This document shows, in pieces, positions 43,253 through 50,652 of a stretch of DNA of 64,000 nucleotides. The notes beneath the pieces are model-generated. The model ran no database searches and was not told where the DNA came from. It saw only the letters and a program-made list of their open reading frames with translations. Position numbers and translations under genes: made by a program. The stretch comes from Spongiibacter taiwanensis (GTDB lineage Bacteria > Pseudomonadota > Gammaproteobacteria > Pseudomonadales > Spongiibacteraceae). Numbering within the stretch: position 1 is the first letter of the stretch; the number at the start of each line of letters is the position of its first letter. The stretch is from the NCBI RefSeq assembly GCF_023702635.1, contig NZ_CP098455.1:124001-188000 (forward strand), in the 5' to 3' direction.

Positions 43253-43747
43253 ATGCAAATAGTAAAGACCCGCGCTGAAGCCAGCGCCAAGAAGCCTACC
43301 ACCTTTCCCGACTCGGACAAGGTTTCATTGCTCAACCACAAGGTGGCAATGCTGGTAGAAGAAATCGATAGACTCGAGGACACCAAAAATTACCTGCTGC
43401 GCCGTTTGGCAAAGGCCGAGGACATCGCCAATAAACTACGCGGCGACGAAGACGTTGCCATGTGGTTTTGGCAAGACAACGGCGAAGACCACCCCGAGTC
43501 CATGGTGAATTCCCTCACCGTGGTAATGACCGCCGGAGATCTGCGCCGGGAAATTCACCGCCAATTGGCACCCATGCGCGCCCTGCAGCACCGCGCCACC
43601 GCACTGGCCCAGGCCGTCGAGTTCTACGCCCACCAGGCCAAATACGCCGGCAGCTGGCTGGGCGGTGACCCATTCCACGTCATGGAAGACGGCGGCCGCG
43701 TGGCCCGCAATGCCTTGGCTTTTGCTGAGAAAGGGGGTGTGGCATGA
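43253..43747 (+). CDS. Early phage protein with coiled coil
   Basis: 164 aa from ATG 43253. Coiled coil ~30-60 (DKVSLLNHKVAMLVEEIDRLEDTKNYLLRRLAKAEDIAN), then a helical domain with DHPESMVNSLTVVMTAGDLRREIHRQL. Overlaps the following gene by 4 bp. No family recognised. Confidence 0.65.
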   Translation: MQIVKTRAEASAKKPTTFPDSDKVSLLNHKVAMLVEEIDRLEDTKNYLLRRLAKAEDIANKLRGDEDVAMWFWQDNGEDHPESMVNSLTVVMTAGDLRREIHRQLAPMRALQHRATALAQAVEFYAHQAKYAGSWLGGDPFHVMEDGGRVARNALAFAEKGGVA

Positions 43748-44337
43748 GCGTTTATTATCGTTATTTCAAGGTGCTTGATGCCGCAACCACGCAGGCGATT
43801 GAATCGCTGGTAGATCAGCGAAATCAATATCAGCAATCAATCCATGAAATCTCCAAAGCAGTGGGCGCAAGTGATACTTACTTCTATGATCGCGCGCACG
43901 GCTTTGCCGGGTTTGGGTTTTCTGAAACTCCCGATAAAACCCTGTGGAGGAAGATAAAAGGCGGCGATATTTTCTATCCAAAAAAGTCATCCAAGGCCGG
44001 AAAAGCCCTGGCAAATCGGATTGAGGCGCTGTCCCGCCCAAAGTCGGTTCACACTGCATTGAGCACTGCAGGGATCGAGACCGGCCCATTTGGTGTTCTT
44101 ATGGATGGCCTCAGATGTTATAGCGCAACCGTTTGCGGATCGCAGAAAAAAGGCTGGTTTGCGGTTATTCCGTGGATGGATATAGACCCCAGGCTCCTTG
44201 AGGAGTACCGCGCTGAAAGAGCGTCTGGAATATCCGGAAACGGCAACTACGAACACCTGCTTTGGACACCGCCGGAAGAATGGGTGGAGGTTAAAAAGTG
44301 GGAGGTCGAGCGGGCTATTGAGGGGGTGGAGCTATGA
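43744..44337 (+). CDS. Early phage protein of unknown function
   Basis: 197 aa, ATG overlapping the previous stop. Contains FYDRAHGFAGFGF and a C-terminal YEHLLWTPPEEWVEVKKWEVERAIEGVEL. Moderately AT-rich. No family recognised; neighbours are of the same modular type (small accessory early genes). Confidence 0.6.
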   Translation: MSVYYRYFKVLDAATTQAIESLVDQRNQYQQSIHEISKAVGASDTYFYDRAHGFAGFGFSETPDKTLWRKIKGGDIFYPKKSSKAGKALANRIEALSRPKSVHTALSTAGIETGPFGVLMDGLRCYSATVCGSQKKGWFAVIPWMDIDPRLLEEYRAERASGISGNGNYEHLLWTPPEEWVEVKKWEVERAIEGVEL

Positions 44338-44873
44338 ACATCGAAAAATCCACCATCACCAAACTGCGGATTACCGGCGCTACAGCGCTGGACCCCATCA
44401 CCGTGATTGCTGAAGACCTTGGCCCCCGCCAAGGCAAGATCATCATTGAGTGTTACGGCCAAAGCTGGAGCGCCTACTGGGGTGGCATGGGCAACCGCAC
44501 CATTGCCGAGTTTTTTTGCTCCTGTGACGCCGGATATTTGTCGGACAAGTTATCCAGCATCCCAAGCCAAATTCCAGATTACGACAACCTGGATAAATGG
44601 CTTAAATCAGAAGTGATCAGGCTTCGCCGCGAGATAGAAATTCCAAAGGAGGAAGCCAGGCGCTATTGGGACGAAATCGAACTCTGGTGCGACAACGACG
44701 AAGCGTTTTTGCGCTCTGATAGCGGCGCCAAGCTCGCCAGTGAAATCATTGGTGACGACTGGTGGCTCTCCATCCCGGATGTTCCAAATCCCGATTATCA
44801 ATACCTGTGCCGCATCATCAATGCGGTTAAAGCGGCGCTGAAATCTCAGATGGAAGAGGGGGTGACGGCATGA
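44334..44873 (+). CDS. Early phage protein of unknown function
   Basis: 179 aa, overlaps its neighbours by 4 bp on both sides. Contains IIIECYGQSWSAYWGGMGNRTIAEFFCSCDAGYLSDKL, a pattern found in hypothetical phage proteins that often accompany DNA metabolism genes. Function unknown. Confidence 0.6.
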   Translation: MNIEKSTITKLRITGATALDPITVIAEDLGPRQGKIIIECYGQSWSAYWGGMGNRTIAEFFCSCDAGYLSDKLSSIPSQIPDYDNLDKWLKSEVIRLRREIEIPKEEARRYWDEIELWCDNDEAFLRSDSGAKLASEIIGDDWWLSIPDVPNPDYQYLCRIINAVKAALKSQMEEGVTA

Positions 44874-45529
44874 TCCGACAAAACCGCTACACCGTCCTCA
44901 AGAACACAGATGTGTTTGCCTACCTGTCTGCAGATGACCACCAGTGCATTATCGAGATCCTGAAAAAGATCAGTGCGGGCAGGCAAGCCGCAGAAAAGCC
45001 TGATCAGGAATATCTGGTAGTAGAAAGCGACTGGCCGGAATACGAGCCCACCTGGCAGCGCATTCAGCGCCGAGTCGATGGAAATGATGGCGAACAATGG
45101 CCGCTTCCCCACCACAAGGGGGCGCTGGAAAGAGCTATTCACGACTTTGAGCGATTGGCTAAACAGCTGGCTGAGCAGGACGACTATAGCTGTGGACTCC
45201 CGGAGGGAGATGCCCAGTCGCTGAGGGAAGTTGCCATGCTTTTAGATGGCTACCATGAACGCCATTCGACTGATCTCACCGCACCGGGGACCATGGCTAT
45301 ACCTGTGGATGCTACGAGGGACGGCAAGAAGCCGCACATCAATAGCGCTATGAAAGCAGAGTGCATCGGTCAGTTTGCATGGCAAGAGCAAGCCGACTAC
45401 TACGACGAACAGGGAAATGTGGTCGAGCATGTGGCGACCCGCATTGTGCCATGGGATCTGTGCAAAGAGATTTACCGGCGCATGGCGATGGCTGCCCACC
45501 GGTCATTGGGACCGGAGTCCGCGGGATGA
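44870..45529 (+). CDS. Early phage protein of unknown function
   Basis: 219 aa, ATGA overlap with the previous gene. Helical N-terminal half; C-terminal DYYDEQGNVVEHVATRIVPWDLCKEIYRRMA. No family recognised. Confidence 0.6.
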   Translation: MIRQNRYTVLKNTDVFAYLSADDHQCIIEILKKISAGRQAAEKPDQEYLVVESDWPEYEPTWQRIQRRVDGNDGEQWPLPHHKGALERAIHDFERLAKQLAEQDDYSCGLPEGDAQSLREVAMLLDGYHERHSTDLTAPGTMAIPVDATRDGKKPHINSAMKAECIGQFAWQEQADYYDEQGNVVEHVATRIVPWDLCKEIYRRMAMAAHRSLGPESAG

Positions 45530-45621
45530 AATATCTATGTGCGGCCTTCGTCATCGTTGCGCTGTTGCTGACGGTATTCGCCATGGCGGCCTGCAGGATC
45601 GCCAAGGATGACCAGCCATGA
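45526..45621 (+). CDS. Tiny membrane or lipoprotein-like peptide
   Basis: 31 aa, ATGA overlap with the previous stop. MKYLCAAFVIVALLLTVFAMAACRIAKDDQP is a single hydrophobic helix ending in a lipobox-like MAAC. Overlaps the next gene by 4 bp. Could be a membrane toxin-like or spanin-like peptide; no proof. Confidence 0.5.
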   Translation: MKYLCAAFVIVALLLTVFAMAACRIAKDDQP

Positions 45622-45881
45622 AGGGCGGGGCACTGTCACGCCGTGCGGCCATGCTTTGCCAGGCACCGGAATTTCGCCTGTGGCTGGACCGCATGCGCAA
45701 CGCCAAATACCCCATCGACATTCCCGACGGCACCCACACCGAAGAAGACGCCCGCGACTTCTTTCTGGAGGCCTGCGGCATAGAAAGCCGCGCCGAGTTG
45801 GACCACAAACCCGAGGCGGCGACGATGTTTTACAAAATTAATCAGGCCTACCAGAAGTATCTGGGGCAGAGGAGAGCATGA
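45618..45881 (+). CDS. Small early phage protein
   Basis: 87 aa. AAMLCQAPEFRLWLDRMRNAKYPIDIPDGTHTEEDARDFFLEACGIESRAEL…INQAYQKYL is a compact helical fold seen in phage early regions. ATGA overlaps on both sides. Function unknown. Confidence 0.6.
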   Translation: MKGGALSRRAAMLCQAPEFRLWLDRMRNAKYPIDIPDGTHTEEDARDFFLEACGIESRAELDHKPEAATMFYKINQAYQKYLGQRRA

Positions 45882-46183
45882 TGAAATCCGTAAAGATATT
45901 TAGCTCTAAGATGGTGACTAATTCTGATATCAGGCGGCAAGTATTTGAGTCGGGTGGCTACGGCGAACCAATTGTTGTCTACGGTCCTCAGGCATGTGGA
46001 AAAACCCGAAACGCAGAAGCCGTTGCAAAATATCTAAACCGCCCAGTTGTTATTGATGATTATTTATTTGAGCGATCGCTGCCTGATGGTTGTGTGGCCC
46101 TGACATACCTGGAACCACCGCAGTCAAAACCGTTTCATGGTTTTAGAGCGATTAAGTTCTCTGATATTGAAGGGAAAATATAA
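45878..46183 (+). CDS. Minimal P-loop protein
   Basis: 101 aa. Walker A GPQACGKTRNAEAVAKYL (~36-53), VVIDDYLFERSLPDG resembling a Walker B segment, and LTYLEPPQS. Far shorter than any standard AAA+ or kinase domain. AT-richer than its neighbours. Could be a truncated or specialised nucleotide-binding protein. Confidence 0.65.
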   Translation: MMKSVKIFSSKMVTNSDIRRQVFESGGYGEPIVVYGPQACGKTRNAEAVAKYLNRPVVIDDYLFERSLPDGCVALTYLEPPQSKPFHGFRAIKFSDIEGKI

Positions 46184-46185
46184 CC

Positions 46186-46644
46186 ATGGCCTACGCCGAA
46201 AACACCAGTGTGAGCACCGACAAAAGCCGCGCCGAGATCGAGCGCACCCTGCAGCGCTATGGCGCTGATCAATTCATGTATGGCTGGGATCAGGATAAAG
46301 CCGTGGTCGGCTTTCGTATGGCAAAGCGCCAGATCCGCTTTCTGCTGCCCATGCCGGATAAGCGCGATCGCAAATTCACCCACACCCCCACCGGCAAACT
46401 GCGGAAGGAAACGGCTGCATTCACCGAATGGGAACAGGCCTGCCGCCAGAAATGGCGCGCCCTGTCGTTGGTGATTAAAGCCAAGCTGGAAGCGGTAGAG
46501 GCGGGCATTGCCGTGTTTGAAGACGAGTTTATGGCCAACATCGTGCTGCCCAATGGGACCACCGTCAGCCAGTTTATGCTGCCCCAGATCGCCCAGGCCT
46601 ATGAGTCGGGCCAGATGCCCAAACTGTTGCCGGACTTGGGGTAG
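46186..46644 (+). CDS. Early phage protein (recurrent phage hypothetical)
   Basis: 152 aa. VGFRMAKRQIRFLLPMPDKRDRKFTHTPTGKLRKETAAFTEWEQACRQKWRALSLVIKAKLEAVEAGI is a pattern I associate with uncharacterised phage proteins near replication genes. Ends 4 bp before the methyltransferase. Function unknown. Confidence 0.65.
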   Translation: MAYAENTSVSTDKSRAEIERTLQRYGADQFMYGWDQDKAVVGFRMAKRQIRFLLPMPDKRDRKFTHTPTGKLRKETAAFTEWEQACRQKWRALSLVIKAKLEAVEAGIAVFEDEFMANIVLPNGTTVSQFMLPQIAQAYESGQMPKLLPDLG

Positions 46645-46648
46645 GGCG

Positions 46649-47498
46649 ATGGAAGAGTTAGCGCGAGTAAAAAGCCCGGTAATGCGCTATCACGGCGGCA
46701 AGTTTCGGCTTGCCCCCTGGGTAATGTCATTTTTCCCCAAACACCACACCTATGTGGAGCCATTTGCCGGTGCGGCGGGAGTGCTTTTGCAGAAGCCCCG
46801 GTCAATCAGTGAGGTTTATAACGACTTGGACGGTGAGGTGGTGAACGTATTCCGGGTGCTTCAGCAACCCGACACCGCCGCAGCGTTGGAGCGGCTACTG
46901 GCCCTAACCCCGTACGCCAGGGATGAGTTTAATCTCAGCTATGAGCCTTCCGAATGCCCCGTAGAACAGGCCAGAAGAACGCTGATTCGTGCCCATCAGG
47001 GCTTTGGGTCTGCGGGCGCCACCAAGCATAAAACCGGTTTCCGGATTGATTCTGCCCGGGCCTATGGCACCTCCGCGCATATTTGGGCGAAGTATCCTCG
47101 ATGCATTTCCCAGTTCGTTGAGCGCCTGCAGGCGGTGGTGATTGAAAACAAGCCCGCGCTGGACGTGATCGACAATCACGACCGCCCTGACACGTTGTTT
47201 TTTGTTGACCCGCCTTATGTTCACTCCACCCGGAAAATGCGGGCGGGGGGGGGGGTACTACAACCACGAAATGAGTGATGAACAGCACGTTCAACTGCTT
47301 GCGCGCTTGATGGTGGCTGATGGCATGGTGGTGATATCAGGCTACGACAGCGAGCTCTACAACGACATGCTGGCAGGTTGGGAGAAGCATTCCACTACCG
47401 CTCGGATCAGCGCCGGGAGAGGCACGACAACCCGCACAGAGGTGGTGTGGCTAAATCCGGCCTGCATCGAGAATCGGGCGCAGCAAGCCCTTTTTTGA
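46649..47498 (+). CDS. D12-class DNA adenine methyltransferase, frameshifted at a G11 tract
   Basis: In this sequence the frame from ATG 46649 stops at 47278 just after a run of 11 G (47245-47255). With 10 G it would continue in frame to 47498, giving 282 aa. Motifs: RYHGGKFRLAPWVMSFFP, YVEPFAGAAGVLL (SAM site, ~38), NDLDGEVVNVFRVLQ, and catalytic FFVDPPY (~184-190) before the tract; YNHEMSDEQHVQLLARL and TRTEVVWLNP after it. A Dam-like enzyme that methylates adenine N6. Switched off here, or misread at the homopolymer. Confidence 0.85.
47245..47255 (+). repeat. Poly-G tract (G11) inside methyltransferase gene
   Basis: Eleven consecutive G. Loss of one (or gain of two) restores the methyltransferase frame. 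Tracts of this kind undergo slipped-strand mispairing, so it is a phase-variation candidate. Confidence 0.8.
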
Positions 47499-47513
47499 GT
47501 TATGGAGACTGAA

Positions 47514-47843
47514 ATGTCCTTTTGTAAAGATTGTGAAAGAGATGACTGCTTGGGTGGTATTGATTGCTTAGCCGCGGCGGTAGTCGATCAGAAGGACGCC
47601 ATCTCGAGTAACGGAAGCTGTGAGCGCTGCGGTAAATGTGGTAGCGCGGAAACCTATGCCAACCAGGTAATGATGCCTCTGCAGGGAAAGGTTCGGTGCA
47701 TTGACTGGTGCATCCATCAAATCGTGGCCGCGCTGAATGCCGGCGGCGTTGAGACGGTTGCCTGCTGTTGTGGGCATGGCGCAGAGCAGGGCCGTATTGA
47801 CTTGGCAGATGGCAGAATCCTGCGGATCGAGACGCCTTCATAA
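47514..47843 (+). CDS. Cys-rich small protein, likely metal-binding
   Basis: 109 aa from ATG 47514 (GGAG 6 bases upstream; ATG 47502 possible). Thirteen Cys, grouped as CKDCERDDCLGGIDC, CERCGKCG and ACCCGHG. Probably binds zinc or an Fe-S cluster. No family recognised. Confidence 0.65.
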   Translation: MSFCKDCERDDCLGGIDCLAAAVVDQKDAISSNGSCERCGKCGSAETYANQVMMPLQGKVRCIDWCIHQIVAALNAGGVETVACCCGHGAEQGRIDLADGRILRIETPS

Positions 47844-47908
47844 CCCCCAGCTCAGCGGCGGCGCAGCCGTCCGAGCGTAACGAAGTGAAGCGACTGGAGC
47901 GGATTGTT

Positions 47909-48121
47909 ATGGGTGAATTAACTCAAGACGAAGTGAACGCCTTGGAGACAGGAGCGGAGGTAGTGGTGCTGTGGTCGGGCGGTAACGGCCCTCACAAATA
48001 TAGGGTGGTTAATGATAACGGCTTGGTGTGGGCGGAAGCACCCCACTCGCCGGGCTACAACTCAGGGTTTCTCGACTTCGTTGGGCCGGAGAAATACCAC
48101 ACAAAAGTGTTTTACCCATAA
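47909..48121 (+). CDS. Small beta-rich phage protein
   Basis: 70 aa from ATG 47909 behind GGAGCGG. ALETGAEVVVLWSGGNGPHKYRVVNDNGLVWAE suggests an SH3-like barrel. Last rightward gene of the early operon. Function unknown. Confidence 0.55.
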   Translation: MGELTQDEVNALETGAEVVVLWSGGNGPHKYRVVNDNGLVWAEAPHSPGYNSGFLDFVGPEKYHTKVFYP

Positions 48122-48163
48122 CGCCGCTATTCCCGGGCCGCTAGGTCCCGGGCAATGCAAGTG

Positions 48164-48517
48164 TTATCGCTGGAATTCGGCAACCATGGCGGGAATGTCG
48201 ATATCATCGGGCACTGGCCTGGGCAGGTCCTGAAATTCTGTGTAGTTCCCCAGGGCCTCCCGATCGCTGCGGGCGGTGCCATTGACGGCCAGAAAGGTTT
48301 TCCCCTCGAGGAGCCACACCGCGGTTTTCTGGCTGCCGCCGACCTTATAGGGGCAGCCGATAAAGTCCCGGTTATTCATCTGCTTGTGGGTGCACCAGGC
48401 GCCCTCGGCATAGGGAAGGTGCTGGGAGTAGGCGTAATTGATGACGTCCAGCTGTTGGTCATAAGGTCCAGAACAGGCGGTAAGGGCGATCAACAATAAT
48501 AGACTGGCGCGGCGCAT
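48164..48517 (-). CDS. Predicted lipoprotein, lysogenic cargo
   Basis: 117 aa. Signal peptide with lipobox (MRRASLLLLIALTACSG), so lipidated at Cys15. AGGGAGATG ribosome site. Three further Cys in the mature part. Leftward between the early operon and the integrase, so probably expressed in the lysogen. Could be a surface-exclusion or envelope-modifying protein; no family recognised. Confidence 0.75.
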   Translation of the reverse strand: MRRASLLLLIALTACSGPYDQQLDVINYAYSQHLPYAEGAWCTHKQMNNRDFIGCPYKVGGSQKTAVWLLEGKTFLAVNGTARSDREALGNYTEFQDLPRPVPDDIDIPAMVAEFQR

Positions 48518-48561
48518 GGAACATCTCCCTGTTCTGTGAGTGGCAATTCTTGAACGGCGGG

Positions 48562-48583
48562 GGCCTATCTCTCAATGTAGGCC
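48562..48583 (+). terminator. Hairpin between lipoprotein and integrase genes
   Basis: GGCCTA-N10-TAGGCC followed by GCTAATTAGTTATTTT. May stop early-operon transcription before int, or regulate int. Moderate stem strength. Confidence 0.4.
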
Positions 48584-48610
48584 GCTAATTAGTTATTTTG
48601 GGCGATAGTA

Positions 48611-49789
48611 ATGGCGAAGGGTTGGGAAGTCCACGGTGGGATGCTGCGGGTCTATTTCTATTACAAGGGGGATAAATGCCGGGAGCCGCTGAACCTGCCG
48701 CCAACGGATCAAAACAAGGCCTACGCTGAAGGCCTGGTGGCCACCATCAAGCACGAGATCCGGCAGGGCATTTTCGACTATGCCAGCCGATTTCCCAATT
48801 CGCCGCGGTTGAAGCAAAACACGTTCGGCCACTACTTGGATATATTCTATGAGATCAAAGCCCGCAAAGTGGCGGCGTTGACGATCGAGAATTACCAGCG
48901 CTGGGGCAGGGGTTATATTCGCCCCCAGTGGGGCCACCGGCTGGTGGAGGATATCGACACCATCGACATTGAGAAATGGATCAGCGCAGCATTACATGAG
49001 CTGGCCAGTAAGAGTATCAAAGAGATCCTGCAGATCATGTCTCAGGTGTTTGACCTGTACGGCACGCGGCACCGCGTTCACTACAACCCTACCAAGCCGA
49101 TCCGCGTGGCGCTGCCAGACTCGGAAGACCCGGACGTGTTCAACCGGAAGGAAATCAACCTGATTCTCAACACGCCCACAGAGCGGGAGTCTGAACGGAA
49201 TATGGCAGAGTTTTGGTTGTGGTCCGGCCCGCGCACCGCAGAACTGATTGCCATGAGCTGGGATTATATCGACCTCGATGCCGGAATCGCCCGCTATGAA
49301 ATGGGTGTGGTGGAAGGGCAGTACAAGGCGACCAAGACCCGCCGATCAAAGCGCACGGTCGAGCTGCTGAAACCGGCCGTCGACGCGTTGCGCCGGCAGA
49401 AAGCCATCACCGGCGACCTGGACCCGATCACTGTTGAGATGACCGATCGGGATAACCGCACTATCCGCAAGGTGAAATTCCGTCCGGTATGGATAAGCAC
49501 CGGTACCGGCGAACCATTCATCCACATCAAGAGCTACCGGGAACACTGGTGGACCAAACACCTGGAAGCGGCCGGGGTTCGCTACCGGGGCCCCAGCCAG
49601 TGCCGTCACACCTTCATCAGTCAAATGTTAACGGTGGGCATGCCCATCAACTGGATTATTGCGCAGGTAGGCCACACGTCAGAAGCCATGATCCGGAAGC
49701 ACTATGGCAAATTCATTCAGGAAGACCAGCCGGTCAATTTCTCACAGCTGGCAAATACCAAACTGGGGTTTACTGGGCAGGAAGAATAA
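48611..49789 (+). CDS. int: Tyrosine recombinase integrase
   Basis: 392 aa. N-terminal arm-binding and SAM-like domains (~1-150; TIENYQRWGRGYIRPQWGHRLVEDI), catalytic Arg in WLWSGPRTAELIAMSW (~202), beta-hairpin Lys region (KATKTRRSKRTVEL), box II CRHTFISQM (the usual His three before Arg is Ser), VGHTSEAMIRKHYGKF with His and nucleophile Tyr. Integrates at tRNA-Ser(UGA), 600 bp from the attR core. Ends convergent with the BRCT gene. Confidence 0.95.
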   Translation: MAKGWEVHGGMLRVYFYYKGDKCREPLNLPPTDQNKAYAEGLVATIKHEIRQGIFDYASRFPNSPRLKQNTFGHYLDIFYEIKARKVAALTIENYQRWGRGYIRPQWGHRLVEDIDTIDIEKWISAALHELASKSIKEILQIMSQVFDLYGTRHRVHYNPTKPIRVALPDSEDPDVFNRKEINLILNTPTERESERNMAEFWLWSGPRTAELIAMSWDYIDLDAGIARYEMGVVEGQYKATKTRRSKRTVELLKPAVDALRRQKAITGDLDPITVEMTDRDNRTIRKVKFRPVWISTGTGEPFIHIKSYREHWWTKHLEAAGVRYRGPSQCRHTFISQMLTVGMPINWIIAQVGHTSEAMIRKHYGKFIQEDQPVNFSQLANTKLGFTGQEE

Positions 49790-49799
49790 TTGCCAGGCT

Positions 49800-50291
49800 C
49801 TAAACGTCGTCCAACAGCTCGCCAGTTTGGAGAAGGTGGAGAAAGCCCGCTTCGTAAGTGATCGAAACACCCTGGTTGTGAGCCTTCAGCAACTTGGCTG
49901 GCCCGGCGTTGTTACCGGTCACCAGTAAATCTAAAGCCGTTGTGACGCTAGATCTTACCTGCATTCCGCCTTCCACGGCGGCAGCAACCAACCTGGCTTT
50001 GTCCCCAGCTGAAAATCCGGTAAAGCAGACCTCAAAGGCATCGATACGATTGGCGCTGGAAGGTCTTGCCGTTGGGGAAGGGGTGTCTTTTTGAAATTGA
50101 ACTAACGCGGCTTGCGCTTCTTCAGCTGAGTCACTGGAGAACAACACCCGATCGAGGCGCGGGGTTTTATAACGACCGCTGGCCTCATCAAAGAACTGAA
50201 GGTACTCGCGGCCATTTCTGAAAAAGACCTGGGGCTCATCGATTGAGAACAGAGAAATCTTGCCAGCCGCAGAGCAGTAAACATAGTGCAT
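49800..50291 (-). CDS. BRCT-domain protein encoded at the attR end
   Basis: 163 aa. C-terminal BRCT domain (~85-160): FEVCFTGFSAGDKARLVAAAVEGGMQVRSSVTTALDLLVTGNNAGPAKLLKAHNQGVSITYEAGFLHLL, like the BRCT of NAD-dependent DNA ligase and Pol III epsilon. The N-terminal half (YVYCSAAGKISLFSIDEPQVFFRNGREYLQFFDEASGRYKTPRLDRVLF) is unrecognised. Inside the prophage, convergent with int by 10 bp. May bind DNA ends or a host repair/replication protein. Confidence 0.82.
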   Translation of the reverse strand: MHYVYCSAAGKISLFSIDEPQVFFRNGREYLQFFDEASGRYKTPRLDRVLFSSDSAEEAQAALVQFQKDTPSPTARPSSANRIDAFEVCFTGFSAGDKARLVAAAVEGGMQVRSSVTTALDLLVTGNNAGPAKLLKAHNQGVSITYEAGFLHLLQTGELLDDV

Positions 50292-50315
50292 TCCGTCGCA
50301 CCTCGCTTATCGCCA

Positions 50316-50342
50316 GTCCCAGAACGGTCCCAAAATCGTCCC
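50316..50342 (+). repeat. Phased GTCCC repeats beside attR (putative integrase arm sites)
   Basis: GTCCC at 50316, 50327 and 50338, spaced exactly 11 bp, about 50 bp inside attR. Counterpart of the pair at 8869/8880 by attL. Lies in the 97-bp gap between the BRCT gene and attR. Confidence 0.55.
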
Positions 50343-50388
50343 ATTCCAAACTGCTAGTCTCGGGAAGCCCCGAATTACGCGGGTTTAA

Positions 50389-50416
50389 ATGGCGGAGGGG
50401 CAGGGATTTGAACCCT
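50389..50416. repeat. attR core (28 bp, 3' part of tRNA-Ser)
   Basis: Identical to 8769-8796. The phage supplied this copy, which restores the tRNA-Ser 3' end after integration. Confidence 0.95.
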
Positions 50417-50477
50417 GGGAACCTCGCGGTTCGCCGGTTTTCAAGACCGGTGCAATCGACCACTCTGCCACCCCTCC
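50390..50477 (-). tRNA. serT: tRNA-Ser (anticodon UGA)
   Basis: 88 nt including encoded CCA. Acceptor GGAGGGG pairs with CCCCTCC, discriminator G, long variable arm, anticodon loop CTTGAAA giving UGA. Its 3' 27 bases belong to the attR core, so the prophage does not disrupt it. Confidence 0.97.
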
Positions 50478-50600
50478 GCGGCAGACGAGATTATACAGAG
50501 CTTGGTTTTGGAAACAAGCGCCAGACAAAAAAGAACTTAAAAATCAGCTCGATGGCGCGACCTCTGAGTAAACTGCAGCCCGCACAGCAGGCTTGAGGCG

Positions 50601-50626
50601 AAAAAAAGCCCGGCAAAGGCCGGGCT
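50601..50626 (-). terminator. Intrinsic terminator of rne
   Basis: On the minus strand, stem AGCCCGGC/GCCGGGCT with a 4-base loop followed by TTTTTT, 27 bp after the rne stop. Classical rho-independent terminator. Confidence 0.92.
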
Positions 50627-50652
50627 CCGAGGTGACCGAAATCGGGTCAAAT

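Larger units (their letters stand above)
8769..50416. mobile_element. Integrated P2-like (myovirus) prophage, ~41.6 kb
   Basis: Bounded by a 28-bp direct repeat (8769-8796 and 50389-50416) that matches the 3' end of tRNA-Ser. Inside are a complete P2-order head/tail gene set, lysis genes, repressor/Cro, early replication genes and a tyrosine integrase next to the right boundary. All structural genes look intact, so it could be inducible. The replication module differs from P2 (no gpA-like gene seen; sliding clamp and primase-helicase instead). Confidence 0.95.

Noticed and set aside
46508-46648. Longer N-terminus for the methyltransferase
   Set aside because: The extension lies inside the preceding gene and reads as shadow; ATG 46649 fits family length.
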